Shown here: positions 43,886-52,490 of the stretch, in pieces
Layout: every line of letters starts with the position of its first letter
How positions within the stretch are numbered: position 1 is the first letter of the stretch
NCBI RefSeq assembly: GCF_009765975.1
Contig: NZ_LMUJ01000060.1
Coordinates: 103,268 to 167,267 of the forward strand
Origin: Acidisphaera sp. S103
GTDB taxonomy: Bacteria; Pseudomonadota; Alphaproteobacteria; Acetobacterales; Acetobacteraceae
Direction of reading: 5' to 3'
DNA: 64,000 nucleotides
Notes under the pieces: generated by a model
Databases searched by the model: none
What the model was told of the DNA's origin: nothing
The model's input: only the letters and a program-made list of their open reading frames with translations
Made by a program: the position numbers and the translations under genes

Positions 43886-46216
43886 ATGACCGCCACGAAG
43901 TTCGGCCTCGCCCAGCCTGTCCGCCGCGTGGAGGATCCCCGGCTGTTGAAAGGCGCGGGACGCTACACGGACGACATCGTGCTGCCGAACATGTTGTTCG
44001 GTGTGGTGCTGCGCAGCCCGCATGCGGCGGCGGCGATCACACGGCTGGACACGACGGCGGCAGCGCAACTGCCCGGGATCGCCGGGGTTTATACCGCGGC
44101 CGATCTGAAGGCTGACGGCGTGGGGCCCCTGCCCTGCGCGGCGCTGGTCGAAAACCGCGACGGCACGCCACAGGCCGCGCCGCCGCATCCGGTTTTGGCT
44201 GAGGGTGCCGTGCGCCATGTCGGCGATCCGGTTGCCTTCGTTGTCGCCTCCACGATCAAGCAGGCGCGCGACGCGGCGGAAGCGATCGAGGTGGATTACG
44301 ACATCCTGCCCTCCATCACCGATCTTCCCACCGCGATGGACAAAGACGGGGTGCTCGTCTGGCCGGAGGTGAAGCATAATTTGGCGTTCGATTGGGAGAT
44401 CGGCGACAAGACCGCGACCGAAGCGGAATTCGCCAAGGCCGCGCATGTCACCAAGCTGACCATCGTCAACAACCGGATCGTGGTCAACTCGATCGAGGCG
44501 CGGGCAGCGCTGGCGGATTTCGATACGGCGACCGGGCGGTGGACGCTGTACGCCAATACCCAGGGCGGCTGGCTGGTGAAGAACCTGATCGGACCGCTGT
44601 TCGGCACCGATCCAGAGAAGTTCCGCATCGTCACCCCTGATGTGGGCGGCGGCTTCGGGATGAAGCTGTTTCTGTACGCCGAACACGCGCTGACGTGTTT
44701 CGCCGCGCGCAAGTTGGGCCGGCCCGTGAAATGGGCGGCCGAACGCGGTGAGGCGTTCCTGTGCGATACCCAAGGCCGGGACAATCTGACGGTGGGGGAA
44801 TTGGCCATCGACGCAGACGGGAAATTCCTGGCGCTGCGAACACGCAACGTCTCCAACATGGGCGCGTATCTGTCGACATTCGCGCCGTATATCCCGACCT
44901 ATGCCGGCACCGGCGTGCTTTCCAGCGTGTACGGGTTCAAGGCAATCTACGCCAACGTGCTGGGGGTGTTCACCAATACCGTGCCGGTGGATGCCTATCG
45001 CGGTGCCGGTCGTCCCGAAAGCAACTATCTGGTGGAGCGGCTGGTCGATGCCGCGGCCAGGGAACTTGGTGTCGACAAGGTCGAGTTGCGGCGGCGGAAC
45101 ATGGTGCTGCCGGATGCGATGCCGCATTCGACGCCTGTGGGAAAGTCGTATGACAGCGGTGATTTCCGGATTGTGCTGGATGCGGCGACCAAGCGCATGG
45201 ACTATGCCGGTTTTGCCGGCCGGCGAGCCTCGGCGGCGGCAAAGGGCAAGCGGCGCGGGCTGGGTTTGGCATACTACCTGGAAGCGACCGGCGGCGATCC
45301 AACCGAACGGGCGGAAATACGGTTTGCCGACGATGGGTTTGTTGATGTGTATGTCGGCACGCAATCCACCGGTCAGGGGCACGAGACGGCCTACGTTCAG
45401 TTGACGGCGCATAATCTGGGCATCGATGGCGACAAGATCCGCATCCGGCAAGGCGACACCGATACGATCCCGGTCGGCGGCGGCACCGGCGGTGCACGCA
45501 GCCTGTATTCGGAGGGGCAGGCGATCCTGCTGACCTCGGAATCGGTGATCAGGAACGGCAAGCAGGCAGCAGCGGAAGAGATGGAAGCCGCGGTGGCGGA
45601 TATCGCGTTCGCCGAGGGTCGTTTCTCTATCGTCGGCACCGATCGCGGCATCGATATCGTTGCATTAGCGGCGACCCAGCGGAAGAAGGCGGCAGCGGGA
45701 CAGGCGGTGACATTGCTGGATGCCGCCGAAATCGCGCCGATCGATGCGCATACGTTCCCGAACGGGTGCCACATGGCGGAAGTGGAGGTCGATCCGGAAA
45801 CCGGTTCGGTGGAACTGATCCGCTACAGCGTGTGCGACGATTTTGGCAAAACGGTGAACCCGTTGATCGTGCGCGGCCAGGTGGCTGGCGGCGTGGCGCA
45901 GGGCTACGGCCAGGCGGTGCTGGAGCATACGGTTTACGATCGGGATTCCGGCCAGTTGCTGTCAGGCAGTTTGTTGGATTACGCGTTGCCCCGAGCCAAC
46001 GAGTTCCCCGACATCGAAGTGGAGTTGCTGGAAATCCCCTGCGCGTCCAACCCGCTGGGGGTGAAGGGCGCGGGCGAGGCCGGTGCCGTGGGAAGTCCAC
46101 CGGCGGTGATCAACGCGATCATCGATGCGTTAAGCGGAGACGGTGTGACCCACATCGACATGCCGGCAACGCCCGAGCGGGTGTGGCGCGCGATGGCGTT
46201 GGCGAAGGCGGCTTAG
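43886..46216 (+). CDS. Xanthine dehydrogenase/CO dehydrogenase family molybdopterin-binding large subunit
   Basis: 776-residue molybdenum hydroxylase catalytic subunit. The N-terminal a/b hammerhead (VRRVEDPRLLKGAGRYTDDI) is followed by cofactor-binding segments TPDVGGGFGMKLFLYAEH, YRGAGRPESNYLVERLVD, STGQGHETAYVQL and GVKGAGEAGAVGSPPAVIN. AYRGAGR marks it as a form II CoxL-like or aldehyde/purine hydroxylase rather than true CO dehydrogenase (AYRCSFR). The FAD and 2Fe-2S subunits normally encoded beside it are absent, so its partners must be elsewhere or lost. It diverges from ackA by 79 bases. Confidence 0.88.
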   Translation: MTATKFGLAQPVRRVEDPRLLKGAGRYTDDIVLPNMLFGVVLRSPHAAAAITRLDTTAAAQLPGIAGVYTAADLKADGVGPLPCAALVENRDGTPQAAPPHPVLAEGAVRHVGDPVAFVVASTIKQARDAAEAIEVDYDILPSITDLPTAMDKDGVLVWPEVKHNLAFDWEIGDKTATEAEFAKAAHVTKLTIVNNRIVVNSIEARAALADFDTATGRWTLYANTQGGWLVKNLIGPLFGTDPEKFRIVTPDVGGGFGMKLFLYAEHALTCFAARKLGRPVKWAAERGEAFLCDTQGRDNLTVGELAIDADGKFLALRTRNVSNMGAYLSTFAPYIPTYAGTGVLSSVYGFKAIYANVLGVFTNTVPVDAYRGAGRPESNYLVERLVDAAARELGVDKVELRRRNMVLPDAMPHSTPVGKSYDSGDFRIVLDAATKRMDYAGFAGRRASAAAKGKRRGLGLAYYLEATGGDPTERAEIRFADDGFVDVYVGTQSTGQGHETAYVQLTAHNLGIDGDKIRIRQGDTDTIPVGGGTGGARSLYSEGQAILLTSESVIRNGKQAAAEEMEAAVADIAFAEGRFSIVGTDRGIDIVALAATQRKKAAAGQAVTLLDAAEIAPIDAHTFPNGCHMAEVEVDPETGSVELIRYSVCDDFGKTVNPLIVRGQVAGGVAQGYGQAVLEHTVYDRDSGQLLSGSLLDYALPRANEFPDIEVELLEIPCASNPLGVKGAGEAGAVGSPPAVINAIIDALSGDGVTHIDMPATPERVWRAMALAKAA

Positions 46217-46395
46217 GGGACTGCTTCTCCTAAGCGGTCGTCATGAACCAGATGTGAATCCGAAGTGCGTGTGCGCGTCGGTGAACGGTCCCGATCGTTG
46301 CAATGGCAGACGTGACGCACAGGTGAGAACGATGCGCGATGGCGCCGGCACGCCGGTCGGATCGACGTCGTTCTAGCCAGCGCACTAGATTGGGC

Positions 46396-46935
46396 TCAGC
46401 CATCTGCATGAAACGCGTTCGGCGGCGCGCCAATATCGCGGCAGGCATATCTGACTGTCTTGCTGCCCCCCTGGATGATCTCCGAACCGACCGTCACAAA
46501 TCCTAACGCGGCATGAAACGCATCCGAAACCGGATTGGGTGGATCGGCATTGATCTCACAGACCACAAGCCGATGACCCGCCCGAGACGCATGTTGGAAC
46601 AGGTCCATATAAAGCTGGCGGGCATAACCACGACCGCGCGCGGCTGGTGCGACGACGATCCGATCCACATACACAAATCGCTCATAACGTGCGCGGAACC
46701 ACAGGAAGTTGACACTATCGTAATCGGCGTCCTGATCGAACGCGAGAAGGAAAGCATCCGCTTGCCCAATCCTGCGCGCCAGGAACGACTGCTGCACAAG
46801 ATGGGCAAGACGTTTGGGCTCCAGCCAGGACAAAGCCTGTGCGTCAGCGTTATTCAACGCCAGCAGGTCTGTCCCCAGTGATCCTTCACCGGATAGCTCG
46901 GGTGGGTAAACCATGCACAATTCACGGGTTGTCAC
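46396..46935 (-). CDS. GNAT-family N-acetyltransferase
   Basis: 179-residue acyltransferase with the acetyl-CoA loop VVAPAARGRGYARQLYMDLF (motif A, R-G-R-G-Y) and the later segment VSDAFHAALGFVTVGSEII (motif B). It is related to DUF/GNAT proteins of the YuaN-like type that act on small metabolites; the acceptor is unknown. The start overlaps the dapA-like stop by four bases (ATGA), so both are read from one message. The 180 bases between it and the molybdenum hydroxylase gene contain nothing recognisable. Confidence 0.82.
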   Translation of the reverse strand: MTTRELCMVYPPELSGEGSLGTDLLALNNADAQALSWLEPKRLAHLVQQSFLARRIGQADAFLLAFDQDADYDSVNFLWFRARYERFVYVDRIVVAPAARGRGYARQLYMDLFQHASRAGHRLVVCEINADPPNPVSDAFHAALGFVTVGSEIIQGGSKTVRYACRDIGAPPNAFHADG

Positions 46936-47819
46936 GACGTCCTCCGCTCGATTGCCCGATCGATTCGAGCAGCCAGGGCTTCGGTGATCGGGGTCATCGG
47001 CAATCGCACCTCCGGGCTATCGATCAGGCCAACACGCCACAGCCAGTGCTTGATTGGCGCCGGGCTGGGTTCGGCGAACAGCAGCCTCGGCAGATCCACC
47101 AGCCGTTGCCAGGCCGCCAGGGCACCGGGCTGGTCGCCGCGCAGCAGCATGTCGCGGATCGCGACGAAGCCCCGGGTCTGGATATGGGCCGAGGCCAGGA
47201 TGCCACCATCGGCGCCTTGGGTCAGTGCGGTGTAGAACAAAGCATCCTCGCCGGTCAGCACCGTGAACCCAGACGGCCGGGCTCGCAACAAATCAAACGA
47301 CTGAGCCGCGTCGGCACAGCAATCCTTGACCCCGGCGATGTTGCCGTGTTCGGCCAATCGCAGCATCGTCTCGTTGCCCAGGTTAACGCCGGTTCGATAC
47401 GGAATGTTGTAGATCAGGATGGGCCGGGTCGTGGCATCCGCCAGCGCCGAGAAATGACGGAATAACCCGTCCTGTGACGGCCTCGTGTAATAAGGACACG
47501 TGATCAGGTATCCATCGATCGGCCAGCGCTCGGTCGCCTCCAGAGCCTTGACGACCTTGTTCGTATAACTGCCGGACACGCCGAGAAACACCGGAATGCG
47601 CGGTCCGGTCGTTTCCAGTTCCGCGGCCGTGACCCGCACGAGGCGTTCGGTTTCCGCGTCGTCCAAGGTCAGCCCTTCACCGGTGGTCGCCGCCAGGATC
47701 AGGCCATCGACCAGCTCCGTTGCGTAGTGCCGGATCATGCGGCGCAGCGACACCTCATCCAGTCGATCGTCGCGGAACGGGGTGATCAGCGGCAGCCAGA
47801 TACCATTGAGGGGATTCAT
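46932..47819 (-). CDS. dapA: Dihydrodipicolinate synthase family lyase/synthase
   Basis: 295-residue class I aldolase-fold enzyme. Motifs are GIWLPLITPFRDDRLDE, TTGEGLTLDDAETERLV, GVSGSYTNKVVKALE, the catalytic Tyr region LIYNIPYRTG and the Schiff-base Lys in IAGVKDCCADA. Canonical DapA joins pyruvate and aspartate semialdehyde for lysine and peptidoglycan synthesis. A related keto-acid aldolase is possible because the gene is coupled to a GNAT gene rather than to dapB. Start at 47819 follows GGAGGG by nine bases; the 32 upstream codons lie in the terminator region. Confidence 0.87.
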   Translation of the reverse strand: MNPLNGIWLPLITPFRDDRLDEVSLRRMIRHYATELVDGLILAATTGEGLTLDDAETERLVRVTAAELETTGPRIPVFLGVSGSYTNKVVKALEATERWPIDGYLITCPYYTRPSQDGLFRHFSALADATTRPILIYNIPYRTGVNLGNETMLRLAEHGNIAGVKDCCADAAQSFDLLRARPSGFTVLTGEDALFYTALTQGADGGILASAHIQTRGFVAIRDMLLRGDQPGALAAWQRLVDLPRLLFAEPSPAPIKHWLWRVGLIDSPEVRLPMTPITEALAARIDRAIERRTS

Positions 47820-47865
47820 CGTCTTTCGCCCTCCTGTGAAGCCGGAGAGACGGGAAAGATGGCAG

Positions 47866-47893
47866 AAAAAAACCCCGTCAAACCGGCGGGGTT
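47866..47893 (-). terminator. Minus-strand rho-independent terminator upstream of dapA
   Basis: On the minus strand AACCCCG / CGGGGTT with a 9-base loop runs into seven T residues. It would end transcripts coming from panE and separate them from dapA. Confidence 0.75.
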
Positions 47894-47939
47894 CTGATCG
47901 ATCCTGTGACGCCAAAGCTTAACGCGTGCGTAGGTCCTC

Positions 47940-47964
47940 AGTCCCCTTGAACGGGGACTTTTTT
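47940..47964 (+). terminator. Plus-strand terminator-like hairpin
   Basis: AGTCCCC / GGGGACT with loop TTGAAC followed by six T residues on the plus strand. No plus-strand gene precedes it, so it may stop antisense transcripts or mark an unrecognised RNA. Together with the hairpin at 47866-47893 it brackets about 45 bases without a gene. Confidence 0.55.
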
Positions 47965-48028
47965 GCCTTCGCGTGCTGATGGCGGCAGGTGATCATGGAT
48001 GGATCGTTATCTAACGAAATCGTGAGTG

Positions 48029-48136
48029 TCAAGGCTTCGATGTGACAATCGGGCCGGAGGTCCGGGCATCCCGAACGGTCGAGAGCAGAATCAGAAGGGC
48101 GTAAAGCATCAGGCCGGCCATGTCTGTCGCGCTCAT
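48029..48136 (-). CDS. Candidate 35-aa membrane micropeptide coupled to panE
   Basis: The ATG overlaps the panE stop (ATGA). The product has a hydrophobic stretch MAGLMLYALLILLSTV at residues 6-21 followed by a charged tail (RDARTSGPIVTSKP). Translational coupling and one clear membrane helix support a real small protein, but its size gives little coding signal and I recognise no family. Confidence 0.35.
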   Translation of the reverse strand: MSATDMAGLMLYALLILLSTVRDARTSGPIVTSKP

Positions 48137-49056
48137 GCTGCGGCAAGCTTCGCCTGGTAGACCGACAGATGGGCGAATGCCGCGGCAATCAGCGAGGTGG
48201 AAACGCCGAGCGCGCGGCCCCTGACCAGAAGATCGCCGAGGATCTGGTCTGCTTCGACCGGACTGCCTTTCAGCAAGTCGCGATACATCGAGGACGTCAA
48301 AGGCGATGCTTTTTGTGTGATGGCCGCCTTGGTGGCGACCAGGAATGCCTCGGTTGGGGTGTGACCGGCGGCGGTGACGACGGAGGTCACCTCGTCGAGA
48401 AACGCGAGAGCGAATACAGCTCCGTTCGGGGCGGCTTCGACCTCGCCGATACTGCCGCGCATCAGGCAGCAGATGCCACCGAGCGTGGCGAGAAGGATCC
48501 ATTTCTGCCACATCTCCAGCTCGATGGTGCGTGACAGACGGGCGTCGAAGCCGACGCCCTGCATGAGTTTGTCGAGGGCGTCGGTGCGGGCCGAGGGCAG
48601 TCCGCTCATTTCGCCATAGGCAAGATCCTGCAGCGTGTTGAGCTGCACGATGCGGCCTTGATCGTCGACGATCGTGGCCACCTTGCAGACGCAGCCGGCG
48701 ACAGCTTGCCGACCGAACCGCGCAATCAGGGCATCCACATGTTTCATGCCGTTCAGCACGGGCAGAATCATGGTTTCGGGCCCGACAGCCGGCGCCAGGT
48801 CGTCCAGCGCCGCTTCCAGCGAGAAGGCTTTCACCGTCAGCAGAATGGCGTCGTAGGGCGCCTCGATCGTGCCGGCGGTGACCAGCTTGGGGGTCAACGT
48901 GACGTCGCCGTGCGGGCTGACGATCTGCAACCCGTTCGCCCGCAGCCGTTCGGCGCGCGCGGGGCGTACCAGAAACGTCACATCGCGGCCCGCCTGGGCC
49001 AACCGGCCACCAAAATAGCCACCGGTCGAACCGGCTCCGACGACAAGAAGACGCAT
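48133..49056 (-). CDS. panE: 2-dehydropantoate 2-reductase (ketopantoate reductase)
   Basis: 307 residues, the normal PanE length. Rossmann motif GAGSTGGYFGGRLAQAGRDV at the N-terminus, LLTVKAFSLEAALDDLAP with the conserved Lys, and the ligand-binding region IELEMWQKWILLATLGGICCLMRG with the second catalytic Lys. It reduces ketopantoate to pantoate with NADPH for coenzyme A synthesis, or acts on a similar 2-oxo acid. Start at 49056, directly at the fold; a longer frame crosses the divergent promoter. It is divergent from a MarR regulator with a large inverted repeat between them, implying regulated rather than housekeeping expression. Confidence 0.86.
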   Translation of the reverse strand: MRLLVVGAGSTGGYFGGRLAQAGRDVTFLVRPARAERLRANGLQIVSPHGDVTLTPKLVTAGTIEAPYDAILLTVKAFSLEAALDDLAPAVGPETMILPVLNGMKHVDALIARFGRQAVAGCVCKVATIVDDQGRIVQLNTLQDLAYGEMSGLPSARTDALDKLMQGVGFDARLSRTIELEMWQKWILLATLGGICCLMRGSIGEVEAAPNGAVFALAFLDEVTSVVTAAGHTPTEAFLVATKAAITQKASPLTSSMYRDLLKGSPVEADQILGDLLVRGRALGVSTSLIAAAFAHLSVYQAKLAAA

Positions 49057-49135
49057 CGTTGTCTGTTCCTTCAGTTGACCGTGTGGGCGGGTGCGCCGGC
49101 CTGGCCTGGCCACAAGGCGCCCGCCGGCAATTGTT

Positions 49136-49172
49136 GGCATATGCACATATCGCAAGATTATGGGCACATGCC
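49136..49172. promoter_or_regulatory. Large inverted repeat between panE and marR, candidate MarR operator
   Basis: GGCATATGCACATA (49136-49149), a 9-base spacer and TATGGGCACATGCC (49159-49172). The arms pair at 12 of 14 positions. The site lies 80 bases upstream of panE and 47 bases upstream of the chosen marR start, the usual place for a MarR operator serving both directions. Confidence 0.6.
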
Positions 49173-49218
49173 TATGTTGTTCAAGAGGCCTGCCCACCAC
49201 GATGGAGCAAATAGTCCG

Positions 49219-49707
49219 ATGGCACGGAAACAATTGGCGGTGGCTACGCTGCCGGAGTCGGTTTGCAACGGCACCGCGCTGCGCAAGGCGACACGTCGGG
49301 TTTCCCAGCTTTACGATGCGGTCCTGGCGCCCTGCGGGCTGCGCTCGACGCAGCGGTCGATTCTGATGCACATCGCTCGCGCTGGGACGCCGACGATGGG
49401 GGATCTGGCGGCGGCCCTGGTGCTGGACCGGTCGGCGCTCGCGCACAATTTGAAACCGCTCGAACGGGATGGCTTCGTCACAGTCGTCGTGGACCCCGCG
49501 GATAAACGCAGCCGGTTGGTCACGTTGACGGCGGTGGGAACGGCCAAACTGGACGAATCACAACGATTGTGGCGGCAGGCCCAGCATCGTTTCGAGGCCA
49601 CGTTCGGACCGGAACAAGCGACCGCGTTGCGACAGTCCCTGGCAGTGATATCGTCGGCCACGTTCGCGAAGGCGTTCCAGGACGCGGACGATACGGTCGT
49701 TGTATGA
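49219..49707 (+). CDS. MarR-family transcriptional regulator
   Basis: 162-residue winged-helix regulator. Helix region CNGTALRKATRRVSQLYDAVL, recognition helix GDLAAALVLDRSALAHNLKPLERDGFV and wing VVVDPADKRSRLVTLTAVG match MarR/HTH_27 proteins of the DUF24-adjacent group. Likely represses itself and panE through the inverted repeat upstream. In-frame ATG codons at 49168 and 49174 lie inside or next to the repeat, so 49219, with GGAG upstream, is preferred. Confidence 0.86.
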   Translation: MARKQLAVATLPESVCNGTALRKATRRVSQLYDAVLAPCGLRSTQRSILMHIARAGTPTMGDLAAALVLDRSALAHNLKPLERDGFVTVVVDPADKRSRLVTLTAVGTAKLDESQRLWRQAQHRFEATFGPEQATALRQSLAVISSATFAKAFQDADDTVVV

Positions 49708-49774
49708 TGGTCTCAGGCACTTTCTTCGGCCACGGCATGTGTGCCGGTGCGGGCGATGAGACGGGAGTCAGGCG

Positions 49775-50161
49775 ATGGACAGTTCGGCCGGATTGGATGC
49801 CTTTGAGGGCAAGCGGTATCTGAATCTGGAAACCTACCGCAAGACCGGTAAAGGGGTGCGCACGCCAGTATGGTTCGCGGCGGAACCGACTGATTCCGGC
49901 CGGCCGAAGCTTTATGTTTATTCCACCGCCGATTCCGGGAAGGCGAAGCGCATACGGCGCACGGGCGTTGTGAAGATCGCCCCCTGCGACGCGCGCGGAC
50001 GGGTGACAGGTTCCTGGACCACCGCGCATGCCGCGATCGTCGGCGGCGAGGAATACGAGCACGGTATGCGGCTGCTGAACCGAAAATACCGGCCGTGGAA
50101 ACAGATCCTGGACCTGTTCGCCCGGCATGCGCGCGTCATGTTCGCGATCCGGCCGGCCTGA
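49775..50161 (+). CDS. PPOX-class F420-dependent oxidoreductase-like protein
   Basis: 128-residue split beta-barrel flavin/F420-binding protein. Pattern: N-terminal FEGKRYLNLETYRKTGKGVRTPVWFA, then YVYSTADSGKAKRIRRTGVVKIAPCDARG and a C-terminal LLNRKYRPWKQILDLF helix. This matches the TIGR03666/Rv2061-type PPOX family best known from actinobacteria, whose members use F420 or FMN. Whether this bacterium makes F420 is unknown, and FMN is possible. Follows marR by 67 bases in the same direction. Confidence 0.8.
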   Translation: MDSSAGLDAFEGKRYLNLETYRKTGKGVRTPVWFAAEPTDSGRPKLYVYSTADSGKAKRIRRTGVVKIAPCDARGRVTGSWTTAHAAIVGGEEYEHGMRLLNRKYRPWKQILDLFARHARVMFAIRPA

Positions 50162-50345
50162 CCCGCGGGGCGCCTCAATCGGCGAGCCAGGCGGCTTCTC
50201 CGCCGATTCCGCCGATCAGGATCAGGTTGAAGACAGGGAAGGCGATGGACAAGGCAGGCAACACTTGGTTTTCTCATCACACGATGCTTGCACAACCGAC
50301 AACAGCGACATTGAATGGTGTAAAGTCAAACCAAGGGGAACCACC

Positions 50346-50891
50346 ATGGGAACGATCCACGCCCGCCTTGCCCACGTCGGCATCAACGCACATGACCAGA
50401 AGCGATTGGTAGAGTTCTACACCACTGTCCTCGGGCTGATGGTGACCGACAGCGGGAAGGCTCGCAATGGGATGGAATTGACCTTCCTCAGCGCCAGTCC
50501 GGGCAACCATCACCAGCTTGTCCTCGCCGGCGGGCGGCCGGACACGTCCGGGTTCAATCCGATCAACCAGATTTCCTTTATGGTAGACTCGCTGGCCGAT
50601 CTGCGGGTGGTGCATCGGCGGGCGCTGGACAACGGCGCCACCGACATGCGGGTCACGTCGCACGGCAATGCCTGGTCGTGCTACTTCAAGGACCCGGAAG
50701 GCAACACCGTCGAAGCCTACCTGGACACGCCGTTCCATGTGCCGCAACCGCATGGGGAGCCACTGGACCTGACAAAGTCGGACGATGACATCCTGCGGGA
50801 GACAGAAGCGTCATGCCGAGCGGATCCGGGGTTTATGATGATGGAGGCGTTTCAGGAGTCGTTGGCGACTCGATTGGCGACCGCTGGGTGA
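50346..50891 (+). CDS. VOC-superfamily (glyoxalase/extradiol dioxygenase-like) protein
   Basis: 181 residues from ATG at 50346, with AAGGGG seven bases upstream; the longer frame from 50127 has no fold character. A paired beta-alpha-beta-beta-beta fold has metal-ligand positions His in ARLAHVGINAHD and Glu in KDPEGNTVEAYLDTP, with NQISFMVDSLADLRVVH between. Related to catechol 2,3-dioxygenase-like proteins; its substrate is unknown. The C-terminal 35 residues extend beyond one VOC unit (ILRETEASCRADPGFMMMEA). Confidence 0.82.
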   Translation: MGTIHARLAHVGINAHDQKRLVEFYTTVLGLMVTDSGKARNGMELTFLSASPGNHHQLVLAGGRPDTSGFNPINQISFMVDSLADLRVVHRRALDNGATDMRVTSHGNAWSCYFKDPEGNTVEAYLDTPFHVPQPHGEPLDLTKSDDDILRETEASCRADPGFMMMEAFQESLATRLATAG

Positions 50892-50972
50892 AGGCTGCCA
50901 GACCAGGGTGTCGCGCCGGGTTGCCACGGCGCCTGCCTTCGCACGCCATCCGGCAATGAAACGACTGATCGT

Positions 50973-52355
50973 GTGATGACTCACCTGTTGACCTGGCATG
51001 GCACGGTGGTGTGTCGGGAGCGCGTACGCGGCGCGCTGGTTCATCGTTCCGTGACCGGACCGTTCGACGGTGTGGACGTGCTGGAAATCGGCGACTTGGG
51101 CAAAGTGCTCCAGGCCGATGTCGGCCATCTCATGCGCGATGACGAGGACGCCCTGCATGTCATGCTGGACGGCGGCCCACTGGCAGGCTGGACGATTTCC
51201 CGTGCGCCGGATCATCGCAGCCTGAATTTGTCGCGTGGCGGCAACAGCCTGACAGCTTTGGCGGGGGGCGACCGTATCGCGCTGGCGGGGGGCGATCCCG
51301 GGTGCGAGGGGCGTTTCCTGGCCATCGGTCCGGACGATTTGGCGGCGTTGCGCGACGTCGTTGCCGCGAAGTGGCTGGTCGAATCGGCTGGTGCATCGAA
51401 GCAGCCGCAAATTGGCGTGCTGACACCCGGGTTCGGGCTACGCATCGGCGCACTCGACGTCGATCTATGCTGGAACCTGCCCTTCGATCTATCGGAGTGG
51501 CCCCACCAGTTGACGTTGCTGCCAGAGGCCTGGCGCCTCGACCGCATTTACCGATACCGCCCCTTGATCTATTTCGCAGTGTTTGGCGATACGACGATCA
51601 TGCGGCAATTCGCCCTGAGCCTGGCCTCGCTGGTGACAACCGGCGCATACGACGGTGCCATCGTCGTGATGACCGACAAAACGACGGCAGAGATCAGCGC
51701 GCTTGTCCCGCCTGGCATGCGGGCTACCCTGGTGGTGATGCCCACCGCCGCCAGCGATCGGCTCGGTTACATGGCATCCCGCCTGACGATCGGCCGCTGG
51801 CCGGATGCTGGGGCGTTTCAACCGCTGCTGTATGTCGACACCGACATCATTTTCGACCTTCCCGTCAGCGGGGTGCTTCAGGCGATCGCTCTGTCCGACC
51901 GAATGACCGCCGTGGAGGAGCCGACCGAATCCCTTGCTACCTCCGATGTCGTCGGGAGCGGACTGATACGGGCTGACGGCTGTTCACCCGGGTCTGAATT
52001 GGGCTTTAATTTCGGGGCGCTGGGCATACCAAATCTGCGGCGGCATGGGCCAATGCTGGCACTGATGGGCCGGGTCCTGCATAACCGGTTGACGTTGTGC
52101 GGCCGTGAATCGCTGCCTTTCCCGGACCAGGCGATCGCCAATTATGTCGCCTATCGCCGACGCGCGGTCGATACCGCATTGCTTTCGGCATATGTACGCC
52201 TTGCCAGCCAGCAGGCCGATCCAGCCAGTAGGCGGGGTTTGGTACATTTCTGCTGGGCGACGGGTGCGGTGACCAAGGCCGACGCGATGCAGCGCTATTT
52301 TCAGCGTCTGGCCGAATCTGGCGACGCCGCGGGCACTTGGGTTCGTTCGGCTTAG
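50973..52355 (+). CDS. Glycosyltransferase-like protein (GT8/GT-A fold) with unknown N-terminal domain
   Basis: 460 residues. The N-terminal half (1-195) is beta-rich with no recognised family. The C-terminal half looks like a nucleotide-sugar GT-A domain: FAVFGDTTIMRQFALSLASL, IVVMTDKTTAEISALV, the DxD-type motif LLYVDTDIIFDLPVSG near residue 290, SELGFNFGALGIPN and a final GLVHFCWATG. No membrane helix or signal peptide, so a cytoplasmic transferase adding sugar to an envelope or protein acceptor is likely. It stands alone, convergent with dnaJ. Confidence 0.6.
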   Translation: MMTHLLTWHGTVVCRERVRGALVHRSVTGPFDGVDVLEIGDLGKVLQADVGHLMRDDEDALHVMLDGGPLAGWTISRAPDHRSLNLSRGGNSLTALAGGDRIALAGGDPGCEGRFLAIGPDDLAALRDVVAAKWLVESAGASKQPQIGVLTPGFGLRIGALDVDLCWNLPFDLSEWPHQLTLLPEAWRLDRIYRYRPLIYFAVFGDTTIMRQFALSLASLVTTGAYDGAIVVMTDKTTAEISALVPPGMRATLVVMPTAASDRLGYMASRLTIGRWPDAGAFQPLLYVDTDIIFDLPVSGVLQAIALSDRMTAVEEPTESLATSDVVGSGLIRADGCSPGSELGFNFGALGIPNLRRHGPMLALMGRVLHNRLTLCGRESLPFPDQAIANYVAYRRRAVDTALLSAYVRLASQQADPASRRGLVHFCWATGAVTKADAMQRYFQRLAESGDAAGTWVRSA

Positions 52356-52490
52356 AGCGTTTCCACCCGGCCAGCCATCCGCGCTTCGCCGGCCGGTGCG
52401 AAGATGGCAGGGACACGCCCGGCCATGACGATAACGCAATTATACGCGGGCGCCCGACGCGACGATTCCAGTCAGGGACACGATCGCGCC

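Noticed and set aside
43493-45451. 652-aa minus-strand open frame over the molybdenum hydroxylase
   Set aside because: Antisense artefact of high GC codon bias; the plus-strand protein has all family motifs.
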